This document shows, in pieces, positions 6,391-15,181 of a stretch of DNA of 64,000 nucleotides. Source of the stretch: an uncultured Dehalococcoidia bacterium (GTDB taxonomy: Bacteria > Chloroflexota > Dehalococcoidia > Lucifugimonadales > GCA-2712585); the NCBI GenBank assembly GCA_951812825.1, contig OX638324.1:1487141-1551140 (forward strand). The letters run 5' to 3'. Numbering within the stretch: the stretch's first letter is position 1; each line of letters starts with the position of its first letter. The notes below the pieces were generated by a model. That model did no database searches, was not told where the DNA came from, and saw only the letters and a list, made by a program, of their open reading frames with translations. The translations under genes were made by a program, and so were the position numbers.

Positions 6391-8985
6391 ATGACCGAGT
6401 CCTCTGCCTACCGATTGCCTACCAACGTCCGGCCCACGGCATACCGTTTGACGCTGACGCCTGACCTTGAGAATTTTGAGTTCACAGGCCAGGCTTCCAT
6501 TGACCTAGATGTTGCAGAACCGACGGCGCGGGTGCTGCTCAACGCCGCCGAGCTTCAGATAACCGCCGCGAAGGTAACCGACGAATACGGTGTGACTATT
6601 CCAGCCTCCGGGATTCTGCTGGACGAGAAGCGGGAGAGGGCATCGCTGACGTTTCCCAGGGCGATCCCAACGGGCCGTGCAACTCTGTCGATGGAATTCT
6701 CCGGCATTCTCAATGATCAGTTGCGGGGATTCTACCGGTGCCGCTACGCGGACGCGGATGGGTCTGAGCGGAACATGGCCGCCACGCAGTTTGAGGCCAC
6801 GGACGCCCGCCGCGCCTTTCCATGCTGGGACGAGCCTGCGGCCAAGGCTACCTTTCAACTGACCCTTCGGATTCCTTCAGAGCTTACCGCCGTATCGAAC
6901 ACCATGCCGGAGTCGGAATCTATCGCGGACGATGGGACGAAGGAAGTTCGCTTCGGCGAAACGCCAAAGATGTCGACGTACCTGCTGGCCTTCGTAGTCG
7001 GCGACCTCGCCGCTGTAGAAACACGTACGCCCAACGGCACCCTGGTCCGCGTCTGGGCCACCCGGGGGAAGGAGGAGCAGGGGAGGTTCGCCCTGGACAC
7101 CGCCGTAGACCTGCTGGCCTACCTGGACTTCTACTTCGGCATTCCCTACCCGCTGGAGAAGCTGGACCACATCGCGCTGCCGGACTTCGCCGCGGGGGCG
7201 ATGGAGAATTGGGGGGCGATCACGTACCGGGAGATAGCCCTGCTATTCGACGCGTCGAACTCCGCTGCCAACACGCGGCAGCGCATCGCGGAAATCGTCG
7301 CTCACGAGATGGCCCACATGTGGTTCGGCGACCTGGTGACGATGGAGTGGTGGGACGACCTGTGGCTCAACGAGAGCTTCGCTTCCTGGATGGGCAACAA
7401 GGCGGTGGACCACATCCGGCCGGAGTGGGACATGTGGACGCAGTTCGTATTCCAGGACACCAACGGGGGACTGAGCCTGGACGGGTTGAAGAATTCGCAC
7501 CCCATTGAGATGCAGGTGACGAACCCGGCGGAGATTGGGGAGCTTTTCGACGCCATCAGCTACAACAAGGGCGGCGCCGTGCTTCGGATGCTGGAGGACT
7601 TTCTGGGTGAGGAAGCATTCCGTCAGGGGATTCACCACTACCTGAAGAGTCACCAGTACGGCAATGCCCGGACGGAGGACCTGTGGGCGAGCCTGGATGA
7701 GGTATCGGGCAAGCCCATCACGGACATCATGAACACCTGGATCAAGCAGGCGGGTTATCCGGTGCTAACGGTTGCGGAATCCACCAACGGGGGCTTTGCC
7801 CTGTCACTTTCGCAGAGCAGATTCCTATACGACCGTCTGATGAGCCCAGAGGATAAAGACGACTCTCGGTGGCAGGTGCCGGTCAGCATCCGACAGGAAG
7901 GGGCGGAATCCAAGGCCACCGCGCTGATGGAGGGAGAAGTCCTGCAAGCGTCCCTGGAATCAGGAGAGGCCCCGGGCTGGGTCAAGGTCAACGCGGGACA
8001 GACGGGCTTCTACCGGGTCAACTACGACACCGACCAGTGGAGGCGGCTGGGGGATGCGGTAGCCGCAATGGAGCTGCCCGCCACAGACCGGCTTGGCCTG
8101 CAGAACGACGCATTCGCGCTCATGCGCGCCGGTTCTCTTTCGCCAGCCACCTTCCTGGCACTGGCGGAGAATTACCGCGGGGAGACCCACGTCTCCGTGT
8201 GGGGCGATCTGGCAACGAACCTGGCTTCCTTCGACAACGTAATAGGAGGCCAGCCATACTCCAGTGCATTCCTGCCCTTTGCTCAGGGTATTTTCAGAAA
8301 GGCGGCGCAACGGATTGGCTGGGACCCACAGGCAGACGAGGGACACCTGGACGCGCTGCTGCGCACGACACTCCTGGGTAATCTGGGGATGTACGGGGAC
8401 GAAGGGACGATTCAGGAGGCGCGGGCCCGCTTCGACCGGTTCCTAGAGCGCCCGGAATCGCTGTCGCCGGACCTGCGGGGGACTGTGTTGTCGCTAACGG
8501 CGCAGGCGGGCGACGAGGACACCTTCGACACGCTGTTGCAGTTGGAGGATGCAGCGGACTTGCAGGAAGAGAAGATGCGGCTGCTGCGCGCGCTGACCCG
8601 GTTCCAGCGGGAGGACCTGCTGCAGAAGACCTTAGAGCTGACCCTCAGTCCGCGGGTGCGCTCGCAGGACACGGTGTCGCTGGTTATCGGCGTGGCGGCG
8701 AACCGTCATGGCGGGGACCTGGCGTGGGAGTTCATCAAGGACAACTGGGACGAGTTCAATCGAAGGTACGGGGCGGGCGGATTCGCCATCATGCACCTGG
8801 TGAGCATCATCGGGCGATTCACCACCCTGGAGCACGCCGCCGACGTGGAGGCGTTCTTCGCCGAGCATCCAGCGCCGGGGGCTCAGCGTACCATCCAGCA
8901 GTCCCTTGAGCGCATCCGCATCAACGCCCGGTGGCTGGAGGTGCGGGGAGCGGAGGCCGGCGAGTGGCTGAGTGCGCGGGGTTAG
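6391..8985 (+). CDS. M1 family zinc aminopeptidase
   Basis: An 864-residue M1 metallopeptidase that should remove N-terminal residues from peptides. The exopeptidase signature GAMENWGA lies near residue 268, the zinc site HEMAH at 305-309 and the third ligand in NESFASW at Glu328. The N-terminal domain (RPTAYRLTLTPDLENFEFTG) and a helical ERAP1-like C-terminal domain (from about residue 530, AGQTGFYRVNYD onward) match the ERAP/APN branch rather than the E. coli PepN C-terminus. No signal peptide is present, so it is probably cytoplasmic. Its start is supported by AAGGAG 6 nt upstream. It stands alone as a transcription unit and fits the peptide-scavenging theme. Confidence 0.93.
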   Translation: MTESSAYRLPTNVRPTAYRLTLTPDLENFEFTGQASIDLDVAEPTARVLLNAAELQITAAKVTDEYGVTIPASGILLDEKRERASLTFPRAIPTGRATLSMEFSGILNDQLRGFYRCRYADADGSERNMAATQFEATDARRAFPCWDEPAAKATFQLTLRIPSELTAVSNTMPESESIADDGTKEVRFGETPKMSTYLLAFVVGDLAAVETRTPNGTLVRVWATRGKEEQGRFALDTAVDLLAYLDFYFGIPYPLEKLDHIALPDFAAGAMENWGAITYREIALLFDASNSAANTRQRIAEIVAHEMAHMWFGDLVTMEWWDDLWLNESFASWMGNKAVDHIRPEWDMWTQFVFQDTNGGLSLDGLKNSHPIEMQVTNPAEIGELFDAISYNKGGAVLRMLEDFLGEEAFRQGIHHYLKSHQYGNARTEDLWASLDEVSGKPITDIMNTWIKQAGYPVLTVAESTNGGFALSLSQSRFLYDRLMSPEDKDDSRWQVPVSIRQEGAESKATALMEGEVLQASLESGEAPGWVKVNAGQTGFYRVNYDTDQWRRLGDAVAAMELPATDRLGLQNDAFALMRAGSLSPATFLALAENYRGETHVSVWGDLATNLASFDNVIGGQPYSSAFLPFAQGIFRKAAQRIGWDPQADEGHLDALLRTTLLGNLGMYGDEGTIQEARARFDRFLERPESLSPDLRGTVLSLTAQAGDEDTFDTLLQLEDAADLQEEKMRLLRALTRFQREDLLQKTLELTLSPRVRSQDTVSLVIGVAANRHGGDLAWEFIKDNWDEFNRRYGAGGFAIMHLVSIIGRFTTLEHAADVEAFFAEHPAPGAQRTIQQSLERIRINARWLEVRGAEAGEWLSARG

Positions 8986-9066
8986 TCGCCTCAACTACCG
9001 TGACGGGCCGGTTCCAGGACGTTGAATAGGGCTTGCCTTCCAGCCTTGGTTCCTTTCCATCCACCC

Positions 9067-10086
9067 ATGCGTAGATGTTTGGCGCTGGCGGCCTTGCTGA
9101 GCCTGGCTCTACTCAGTGCAGCATCGCTTGCTTGCCACCGGGCCGACTCATCGGAAGACCCGGGTATGGTGTTCATCTACGCCGCTCGTGAAGAGCAGCT
9201 GGTTGGGCCGATTGTGACGAGATTTCATGAAGAAACGGGCATCAGCGTGGCGGTGAAGTACGGCGGCACGGCGCAGGTGACGGCCACCCTGCTGGAGGAG
9301 GGAGGAGCAAGCACCGCCGACCTGTTCTGGACGCGGGACCCTGGCGGCCTTGGCGTCCTTTCCAACAGACTGAAGCGGCTGCCCGCAGACATTCTGGAGC
9401 GGGTGCCGGCATCTGCGCGCTCCGCCGACGGCCGGTGGGTGGGGATAACTGCGCGGGTGCGGGCGCTGGTCTACAATCCACAGCGGGTGGCCCTCGGGGA
9501 GCTTCCCCGATCTCTGCGGGAGCTGGCGGACGCCCGATGGAGGGGACGGGTGGGGTGGTCGCCCACCAGCGGGCCGACGCAGGCGATGATTACGTTCATG
9601 CGTCACGAGTGGGGGGAGGAGGAGACGCGCCGGTGGCTGGAGAACTTGGAGGAGAACGGGGCGGTGAAGTTCGACGGGCATACGTCGGTGGTGGCCGCGG
9701 TCAACCGGGGGGAGGTGGACGTGGGGCTGGTGAACCACTACTACGCGCACCGGTTCAAGGAGGAGCACGGGGAGGACGTGGCCGTGGAGAATCACCATCT
9801 GCCGGAGCAGGGGCCGGGCAACCTGGCGATGATATCGGGCGCGGGGGTGCTGCAAACGGCGCGGAACGAGGCCAACGCCCACGCCTTTCTGCGGTACCTG
9901 CTATCGGCGCAGGCGCAGGCGTACTTTGCGCATCAGACCTTCGAGTATCCGATGGTGGAGGCTATCCCCATCCACGAGGCGCTGACGCCGCTGTCGGAGA
10001 TAAACACCCCCGACGCGGACATGGACGACTTGGAGGACTTGGAGGCGACGCTGTCGCTGCTGCGGGAGGTGGGGGTGGTGCCGTGA
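9067..10086 (+). CDS. Iron(III)-type extracellular solute-binding lipoprotein (FbpA/FutA-like)
   Basis: A 339-residue periplasmic-type binding protein. Residues 1-23 form a hydrophobic export signal ending in AASLAC, a loose lipobox, so lipid anchoring is likely. The mature part begins VFIYAAREEQLVGPIV and carries the features of the Fe3+-binding FbpA/FutA family: the TADLFWTRDPGGLG segment, GWSPTSGPTQAMI and the adjacent tyrosines NHYYAHR that bind iron in the family. I chose ATG 9067 because the signal peptide begins there; the TTG at 9022 adds 15 residues with no signal-peptide logic. No permease or ATPase gene of the same type is adjacent, so the transporter must be encoded elsewhere or the gene is an orphan. 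Confidence 0.85.
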   Translation: MRRCLALAALLSLALLSAASLACHRADSSEDPGMVFIYAAREEQLVGPIVTRFHEETGISVAVKYGGTAQVTATLLEEGGASTADLFWTRDPGGLGVLSNRLKRLPADILERVPASARSADGRWVGITARVRALVYNPQRVALGELPRSLRELADARWRGRVGWSPTSGPTQAMITFMRHEWGEEETRRWLENLEENGAVKFDGHTSVVAAVNRGEVDVGLVNHYYAHRFKEEHGEDVAVENHHLPEQGPGNLAMISGAGVLQTARNEANAHAFLRYLLSAQAQAYFAHQTFEYPMVEAIPIHEALTPLSEINTPDADMDDLEDLEATLSLLREVGVVP

Positions 10087-10112
10087 GGGGGAGGGTTTTT
10101 CCGTTATGAACG

Positions 10113-10322
10113 TTAAGTTGCGATACGGAAGTCGGGGTGGTCCTTTCGCCATTCATCCCACTCATAAACTGCGATAACACGCCGCTTTTCAAGCTCGATG
10201 CCAATCAGTTCTTCACCCAAACAGGCCGAGCAATGAGGGGCTGCCTCATCAAATCCAGCCAAATCAAGATAGATAGCTTGTTCATTGCAATCCTCACACT
10301 TGAGGACTAACTCGTCTCCCAT
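10113..10322 (-). CDS. Small hypothetical protein with two CxxC pairs
   Basis: A 69-residue protein with CEDC near the start and CSAC about 25 residues later, a spacing compatible with a zinc-ribbon or rubredoxin-like knuckle. The rest is acidic and ends KDHPDFRIAT. ATG 10322 is preferred to the longer TTG at 10364 because GGGAGGAG lies 4-5 nt upstream. I do not recognise a family. It lies between the binding protein and the AIPR gene and may belong to the same accessory insertion as the latter. Confidence 0.5.
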   Translation of the reverse strand: MGDELVLKCEDCNEQAIYLDLAGFDEAAPHCSACLGEELIGIELEKRRVIAVYEWDEWRKDHPDFRIAT

Positions 10323-10525
10323 AAAACTCCTCCCAGTTGGTAAAAGGTTTCCTAGGTCTGCCACTTTATGCGCCCGACCGTAAGGGGCGCAGATCCTAAC
10401 GATCGAAAACGCCTAATGTCAAGGGCTGAGAGGATGAGGAAATTTCTCCGGCGACTTAACGGTCCTGGACGCGACGCTATCGTCACTGCAAGAAGCGGAG
10501 GTGGTGGACTAGGTGAAGTGAAGAT

Positions 10526-11701
10526 TTAGGTTTCGTATTCCAGGTATTTGATGCGAGCTGCCATATATGCGGAGGCCCAAGCTTGCGCGTCTTTGCCGGT
10601 CCGATTGGGATTCCGATGGTTGGCGATAGATTCGCGAACGGAATCTCTAAAGATTTCTGCCGCAACGCCATTCTCGATCATCTCAATTGGGTCGATTCCC
10701 TTTCCCCAAACCCATTTTCCTTTTGCTTCCACGAGCATAGAGCGAAAAGCACTTAATACCGGATAGATGTAGCCTGTTGGAATGTTGTACTGCGTGGTTT
10801 TCTTGATGAAGGGTAATTCCCTGGGTTTCTTCAGGTTGGATTTCACGCCTATCAAACCGCCAAATCTGCCAGAGGAACCCGGTGAGGCCCCAATGCTGTT
10901 GTAAGTTGGGGGAAGACAAAACTGAATTGCGTCCCACATTTCTAGCGCGTCACCCGCAATCCCATAGAGCTTTTTGTAATCTCCATTCCTATCCTTAAAT
11001 CGCTTAAGGCAAGCGGCCTTACCGTTGTATGCGACAATCGGTTGCTTTTTCTCCTTGATGTAGTTAGGGTCCAGAGCCGTGAGAAGGCCTATCAGTTCCC
11101 GCACGTCAAATTGTCCTTCGTCGTTCTCTTTCCAAATGATGATTCCCGACTTCTCTTCCCCGATAGCATACTTCAGGTCTTCAAAAGCTCCCTCCAAGTT
11201 TAAGAGGCTCTTTGACTCTACTTGCTTCGAGGTATTGCGGGCTTCGACGACCGACGGGATTTCCCCATTTTCGAGACCAGTAAAGATTTCCAGATTGCAA
11301 AATCCATCTTGGCCGTTCTCTTCCGAGCGTTCGTCCAGGATTGCGCGAAGGGTATGGCCGCCATCCAAGACACCGTGGAACTCGTGGTCATCAAAACTGA
11401 GGGTCACGACGTTCTTCTTGTTATCGAAGTGGATCTTGGACGCAACTATCGTGATGCCGCGGTTGTAGGTAGCGAACCACTCCGGCTTCTCGTTGAGAGT
11501 CTCGCGAATGGCCTTTGGCACCCGTCCCTTGTCCGAAGATTCTCGGGCATTTACCTCAAGCCAACTGTTCCAGTCTTCTGGGATTTGGGCAACGGGAACT
11601 ACGGCGTAGTATCGTCGAAGGTCTTGACCACCATTGCTATTGGTCGAGGGGTGTGCGAAAAGGCGGGAAAAGGATTCCGTGGAAAGCGTGCAATCATACA
11701 T
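10526..11701 (-). CDS. AIPR-family (abortive-infection phage-resistance) protein
   Basis: A 391-residue protein resembling the AIPR family (PF10592). The core motifs are visible: WFATYNRGITIVASKI near residue 80-95, corresponding to the family's NNGI strand, and HGVLDGGHTLRAIL near residue 110-125, corresponding to the VNGQQTT turn. The middle contains VEARNTSKQVESKSL, also typical. Such proteins occur with restriction-modification and DISARM-like loci or alone, and are thought to act in phage defence; the biochemical activity is not settled. Here no methylase or nuclease gene is adjacent. Local base composition is less G+C-rich than the flanks (many AAA/AAT codons), which suggests horizontal transfer. 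Identification rests on motif recognition and should be treated as probable. Confidence 0.65.
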   Translation of the reverse strand: MYDCTLSTESFSRLFAHPSTNSNGGQDLRRYYAVVPVAQIPEDWNSWLEVNARESSDKGRVPKAIRETLNEKPEWFATYNRGITIVASKIHFDNKKNVVTLSFDDHEFHGVLDGGHTLRAILDERSEENGQDGFCNLEIFTGLENGEIPSVVEARNTSKQVESKSLLNLEGAFEDLKYAIGEEKSGIIIWKENDEGQFDVRELIGLLTALDPNYIKEKKQPIVAYNGKAACLKRFKDRNGDYKKLYGIAGDALEMWDAIQFCLPPTYNSIGASPGSSGRFGGLIGVKSNLKKPRELPFIKKTTQYNIPTGYIYPVLSAFRSMLVEAKGKWVWGKGIDPIEMIENGVAAEIFRDSVRESIANHRNPNRTGKDAQAWASAYMAARIKYLEYET

Positions 11702-12022
11702 CTCTTACTCCTTCCGGTGCACTCATGCATCCGGGGAGGCTTTCGCCTCAACCAAGGAAGCCACATTGGACTTGCCCTGATCCCATTACCCTTGTTTGTG
11801 GGCTTATGGCTAATTTTCGAATCTAAGCGTAGCACCGTTTGGGCCACTGATCAAGACCAATTTCTTTCAACTCCTGAATTGCCGCAGGCATTGGGCTGTG
11901 CTACATTGCGACGGGAGCGGGGTGAGATTCTTCGCCTTCGCTCAGTATGATAATTGGAGGGGGAATCACCCCCATCCTAACCTTCCCCCATCATGGGAGA
12001 AGGGACAAGAGGGGAGGAGAAA
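11702..12022. other. Intergenic region upstream of AIPR and CocE genes
   Basis: A 321-nt gap. On the minus strand a promoter-like TTGATC (11854-11849), 17-nt spacer and TACGCT (11831-11826) precede the AIPR gene by about 125 nt; the leader contains a small GAGGC-GAAA-GCCTC hairpin. Toward the plus-strand gene it holds repeat family A copy 2 (11924-11950) and family B copy 1 (11967-12010). I see no supported gene. Confidence 0.5.
11967..12010 (+). repeat. Dispersed repeat, family B copy 1
   Basis: A 27-nt core (CACCCCCATCCTAAC followed by TTCCCCCATCA) matches 25138-25164 at 26 of 27 positions, with a further purine-rich GAAGGGA tail in both. In each case the repeat ends just before the ribosome-binding site of a hydrolase gene (CocE type here, amidase there). 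Confidence 0.65.
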
Positions 12023-13774
12023 ATGGCAGAGCGCTATGGTGTGAAGTTTGAGCCTCATATTCCGTTGGAGTTGGGGGATGGGACTATGTCCTACGTGGAC
12101 GTGTTTCGGCCGGATGTGCCGGGGAGGTTTCCGGCGCTGTTGCAGCGCACACCTTATGACAAGGGGTCGACGGGGAGCCGGGGCGGGCCCGTCGACGCCA
12201 TTCGGGGAGCGATGAACGGGTATGCGGTGGTCATTCAGGACGTGCGTGGTCGGTACAGTTCCGGGGGCGAGTTCTACACCTTCGTCAACGAGTCGGACGA
12301 CGGCTACAACTCCGTGGAGTGGGTGGCGTCGCAGCCCTGGTGCACGGGCAAGGTGGGGATGTACGGCGTGTCCTACGTGGGGGCGACGCAGTGGCTCGCC
12401 GCCAGGGCCAACCCGCCATCGCTGGCCGGCATCGCACCCGGGGTTACGGCGTCGGACTACCACGAGGGTTGGGCGTGGCAGGGCGGGGCCTTCGAGCTGG
12501 GCTTCAACCTTTCGTGGGCCGTGGGGCCGCTGACCGCAGCCAACTGGGGGAATCTATCGAAGCGGCTGGGCCTCTCACAAGAGCGGCTGAACGAGGTCAT
12601 CTATGCCAAGGACAACCTGACCGAGGGCTACCTGCACCTGCCTTTGGAGGAGGCGCCTGACCTGAAGGGCGGGCTGGCGCCCTACTACTACGACTGGCTG
12701 GCGCACCCGGAGTTTGACGACTACTGGAAAAGCGTCTGCATCGCCGAATCGCACGCCACCATCGACGTGCCCTCGCTGAACTGGGGCGGCTGGTACGACA
12801 TCTTCATGGGCGGGACCATCGACAACTACGTGGGGATGCGACGGAAAGGGGCGACGGAGGCTGCGCGGAAGGGCCAGCGGCTGCTCATCGGGCCGTGGAT
12901 ACACGGCAGCGCGCCCATCGACGTTTCGGGGCAGTTCAACTTCGGGACGCGTTCGTCATCGTCCGTGCTGGACCTGCCGGGGATCATCCTGCGCTACTAC
13001 GACCACTGGCTGAAGGGGGAGGACAACGGCGTGGCCGAGGAGAAGCCGGTCCGCATCTTCGTCATGGGGGAGAACGTGTGGCGGATGGAGGACGACTGGC
13101 CGCTGGAGCGAGCGGTCCCGACGAACTTCTACCTGCACAGCGGCGGGAAAGCGAACACGCTGAACGGCGACGGCAGCCTGAGCGTGGACGCACCGGGGAA
13201 CGAGCAGCCGGACGTGTATGTCTACAACCCGCTGGACCCGGTGCCCACCCAGGGCGGGGGTCTCTGCTGCGACCCGGCATTCATGATGTCTGGGGCTTAC
13301 GACCAGCGTCCCATCGAGGTGCGGCCCGACGTGCTGGTGTACAGCACGCCGGAGTTGGAGAGGGACACGGAGGTTACGGGCCCGGTTGTCGTTACGCTGT
13401 ACGCGGCCAGCTCCGCGGTGGACACGGACTTCACGGGCAAGCTGGTGGACGTGGAGCCGTGCGGCTGCGCACGTAACCTGACGGACGGGATCATTCGGGC
13501 GCGGTATCGGAAGCCGCGACAGCCGGCGAGTCTTATTCAGCCCGGGGAGGTGTACGAGTACACAATCGACCTGTGGGCGACGAGCAACGTGTTCAAGAAG
13601 GGGCATCGGATCCGGCTGGAGATTTCCAGCAGCAACTTCCCCCGCTTCGACAGGAACGCGAACACGGGCGGGCCGATTGGGGCGGAGACGCGGCTGGTTC
13701 CAGCGTTGCAGAGGGTGTTCCACGACGGGGAGTATCCGTCGCACGTGAGCCTGCCGCTGGCGCCGAGGGGGTGA
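12023..13774 (+). CDS. CocE/NonD family hydrolase (X-Pro dipeptidyl-peptidase S15-like)
   Basis: A 583-residue alpha/beta hydrolase. The nucleophile motif GVSYVGAT places Ser117; NWGGWYDIFM and IGPWIHGS supply the Asp and His of the triad. The C-terminal jelly-roll (EVTGPVVVTLYAAS...DTDFTGKLVDV) is the X-Pro dipeptidyl-peptidase C-terminal domain. Family members include cocaine esterase, glutaryl-7-ACA acylase and alpha-amino-acid ester hydrolases, so an amide- or ester-cleaving role is likely. ATG 12023 is preferred to 11993 because GGGAGGAG precedes it directly and the upstream codons fall in repeat family B. There is no signal peptide. Confidence 0.9.
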   Translation: MAERYGVKFEPHIPLELGDGTMSYVDVFRPDVPGRFPALLQRTPYDKGSTGSRGGPVDAIRGAMNGYAVVIQDVRGRYSSGGEFYTFVNESDDGYNSVEWVASQPWCTGKVGMYGVSYVGATQWLAARANPPSLAGIAPGVTASDYHEGWAWQGGAFELGFNLSWAVGPLTAANWGNLSKRLGLSQERLNEVIYAKDNLTEGYLHLPLEEAPDLKGGLAPYYYDWLAHPEFDDYWKSVCIAESHATIDVPSLNWGGWYDIFMGGTIDNYVGMRRKGATEAARKGQRLLIGPWIHGSAPIDVSGQFNFGTRSSSSVLDLPGIILRYYDHWLKGEDNGVAEEKPVRIFVMGENVWRMEDDWPLERAVPTNFYLHSGGKANTLNGDGSLSVDAPGNEQPDVYVYNPLDPVPTQGGGLCCDPAFMMSGAYDQRPIEVRPDVLVYSTPELERDTEVTGPVVVTLYAASSAVDTDFTGKLVDVEPCGCARNLTDGIIRARYRKPRQPASLIQPGEVYEYTIDLWATSNVFKKGHRIRLEISSSNFPRFDRNANTGGPIGAETRLVPALQRVFHDGEYPSHVSLPLAPRG

Positions 13775-13893
13775 GGGGGACGGTGGGGAAGGATGACCTC
13801 CCGCAGTTGCAGCGGTCAATTGACTTGGTGGGGTGGCGGTGGTAGCGTTCGAGCGTAGGGGAATTTTCCAGTTTTCGAGGGAGGTTGCTACCG

Positions 13894-14343
13894 TTGTATA
13901 GTAAGAAAACCTTGGGCATGGAGGAGAGCCAGGCCGCCATTGCCGCGATGATTGCGGAGTTCAAGAAGGACCCGGAAAATCCGCCCGCGGCCTTTGCGGT
14001 GGTGGACGACACAGGGCTTCTGCTGGCCTATGCTCGGACGGACGGATCACGTCCTATTATTTCCAAGAACGCCATACGGAAGGCGTACACCGCCTCGCTG
14101 CGGGGCATGACCACGGAGACGTTTTTCGAGGAGGTACGCAGCAGGGGTTGGAGTGTGGCGGCTATGGGCGACCCCATGCTCATTGAAGTGCCCGGCGGCA
14201 TACCCGTCATTGACCCTTCGGACGGGGCGGTGCTGGGCGGCGTGGGGGTGGCGGGACTTCCGCCGGGCCCGGGGGACGACGACATTGCCGAGGTGGGCGT
14301 CGAGGCCACGGGGTATTCGTCGATCCCCCTCAAGCCCGGCTAG
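13894..14343 (+). CDS. GlcG/HbpS family protein
   Basis: A ~149-residue member of the GlcG/HbpS family (PF03928): the sequence contains AAFAVVDDTGLLLAYARTDG, the KNAIRKAYTAS helix, IPVIDPSDGAVLGGVGVAG and DDDIAEVGVEA, all in the family order. HbpS binds haem and modulates an extracytoplasmic sensor in Streptomyces; most relatives are cofactor-binding or uncharacterised. GGAGG (13879-13883) fits a TTG start at 13894 (9-10 nt spacing) better than the TTG at 13885. No signal peptide is visible. It is followed by a DM13 membrane protein gene 100 nt downstream, and joint function is possible but not shown. Confidence 0.75.
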   Translation: MYSKKTLGMEESQAAIAAMIAEFKKDPENPPAAFAVVDDTGLLLAYARTDGSRPIISKNAIRKAYTASLRGMTTETFFEEVRSRGWSVAAMGDPMLIEVPGGIPVIDPSDGAVLGGVGVAGLPPGPGDDDIAEVGVEATGYSSIPLKPG

Positions 14344-14443
14344 TCCCGTCACTCGTGGAGGCTCTTTCCTGTTCCGCGAGGTGAGGGTCTGCGAGTCCGA
14401 CATTTAACTGCTTCTCGTATAAACAATAAAGGGGTGAGCGGTC

Positions 14444-15181
14444 ATGCTGGAATTCTTTGGACACCTGGAAAGACTGGCCTCGGACCTCTACCCGTGGCGG
14501 TGGCTCATACTGGCAATCGTGCTGGTTGTGGTGGCCGCCGCGCTCCATTTCGCGCACCGGCGGGGCTGGCATACGTATGTCTGGGAGCGGAGGGTGCGCT
14601 TCGGGATAATTGGCGCGCCGGCGCTGGCCCTGCTTCTGTTCATCGCGTGGGACCTTGGGTCGCCCCTGTTCATCAACAAGACGGTGGAGGAGGAATTCCC
14701 CTTCGCCTTTTCGTCGGCGCCGCCCGAGGGAGTGACGATGGAGGACGTGGAGATGGCCATGGAGGTTATGGCGAAGGTGGACTCGCCTGCCATGGAGGCG
14801 ATGCCCGCGATGATGGAGACTGCGGGGGGGCCGGAGCGGTTGAAGTCGGGGATGTTCAGCGACAGGGACAGGATACATAAGGGGAGCGGAGAGGCGATTC
14901 TGTACCGGGCGGAAGACGGGTCGCATCTGCTGCGGCTGGAGAACCTGAACGTGACCAACGGGCCGGACCTGCACGTGCTGCTTTCGCCGCATCCTAATCC
15001 GGACAACCGGGAAGAGGTGAAGGCGCCCGGGTCCTTCAGCCTGGGGCCGCTGAAGGGGAACCGGGGGAACCAGAACTATCCGATTCCCGCGGACGAGGAC
15101 CCGGCGGCGGTTGGGAGCGTGATCATCTACTGCGTGCCCTTCCAGGTGATATTCACGGTTGCGCCGATGACGGAGGGGTAA
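14444..15181 (+). CDS. Membrane-anchored DM13 domain protein
   Basis: A 245-residue protein with two N-terminal membrane segments (about residues 19-40 and 52-70) and an outside DM13 domain from residue ~145: GMFSDRDRIHKGSGEAILY, LRLENLNVTNGPDLHVLLS and a conserved Cys in VIIYCVPFQVIF. DM13 is predicted to be a cytochrome-like or redox domain related to DOMON; its electron-transfer role is not proven. The loop between the membrane part and DM13 is unusually rich in Met, Glu and Ala. The start ATG is preceded by AAAGGGGTGAG. It lies downstream of the GlcG/HbpS gene. Confidence 0.85.
   Translation: MLEFFGHLERLASDLYPWRWLILAIVLVVVAAALHFAHRRGWHTYVWERRVRFGIIGAPALALLLFIAWDLGSPLFINKTVEEEFPFAFSSAPPEGVTMEDVEMAMEVMAKVDSPAMEAMPAMMETAGGPERLKSGMFSDRDRIHKGSGEAILYRAEDGSHLLRLENLNVTNGPDLHVLLSPHPNPDNREEVKAPGSFSLGPLKGNRGNQNYPIPADEDPAAVGSVIIYCVPFQVIFTVAPMTEG

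Noticed and set aside
11222-11950. Plus-strand open frame of 242 codons
   Set aside because: Mostly antisense to the AIPR-like gene and then through repeats; no ribosome-binding site or domain.
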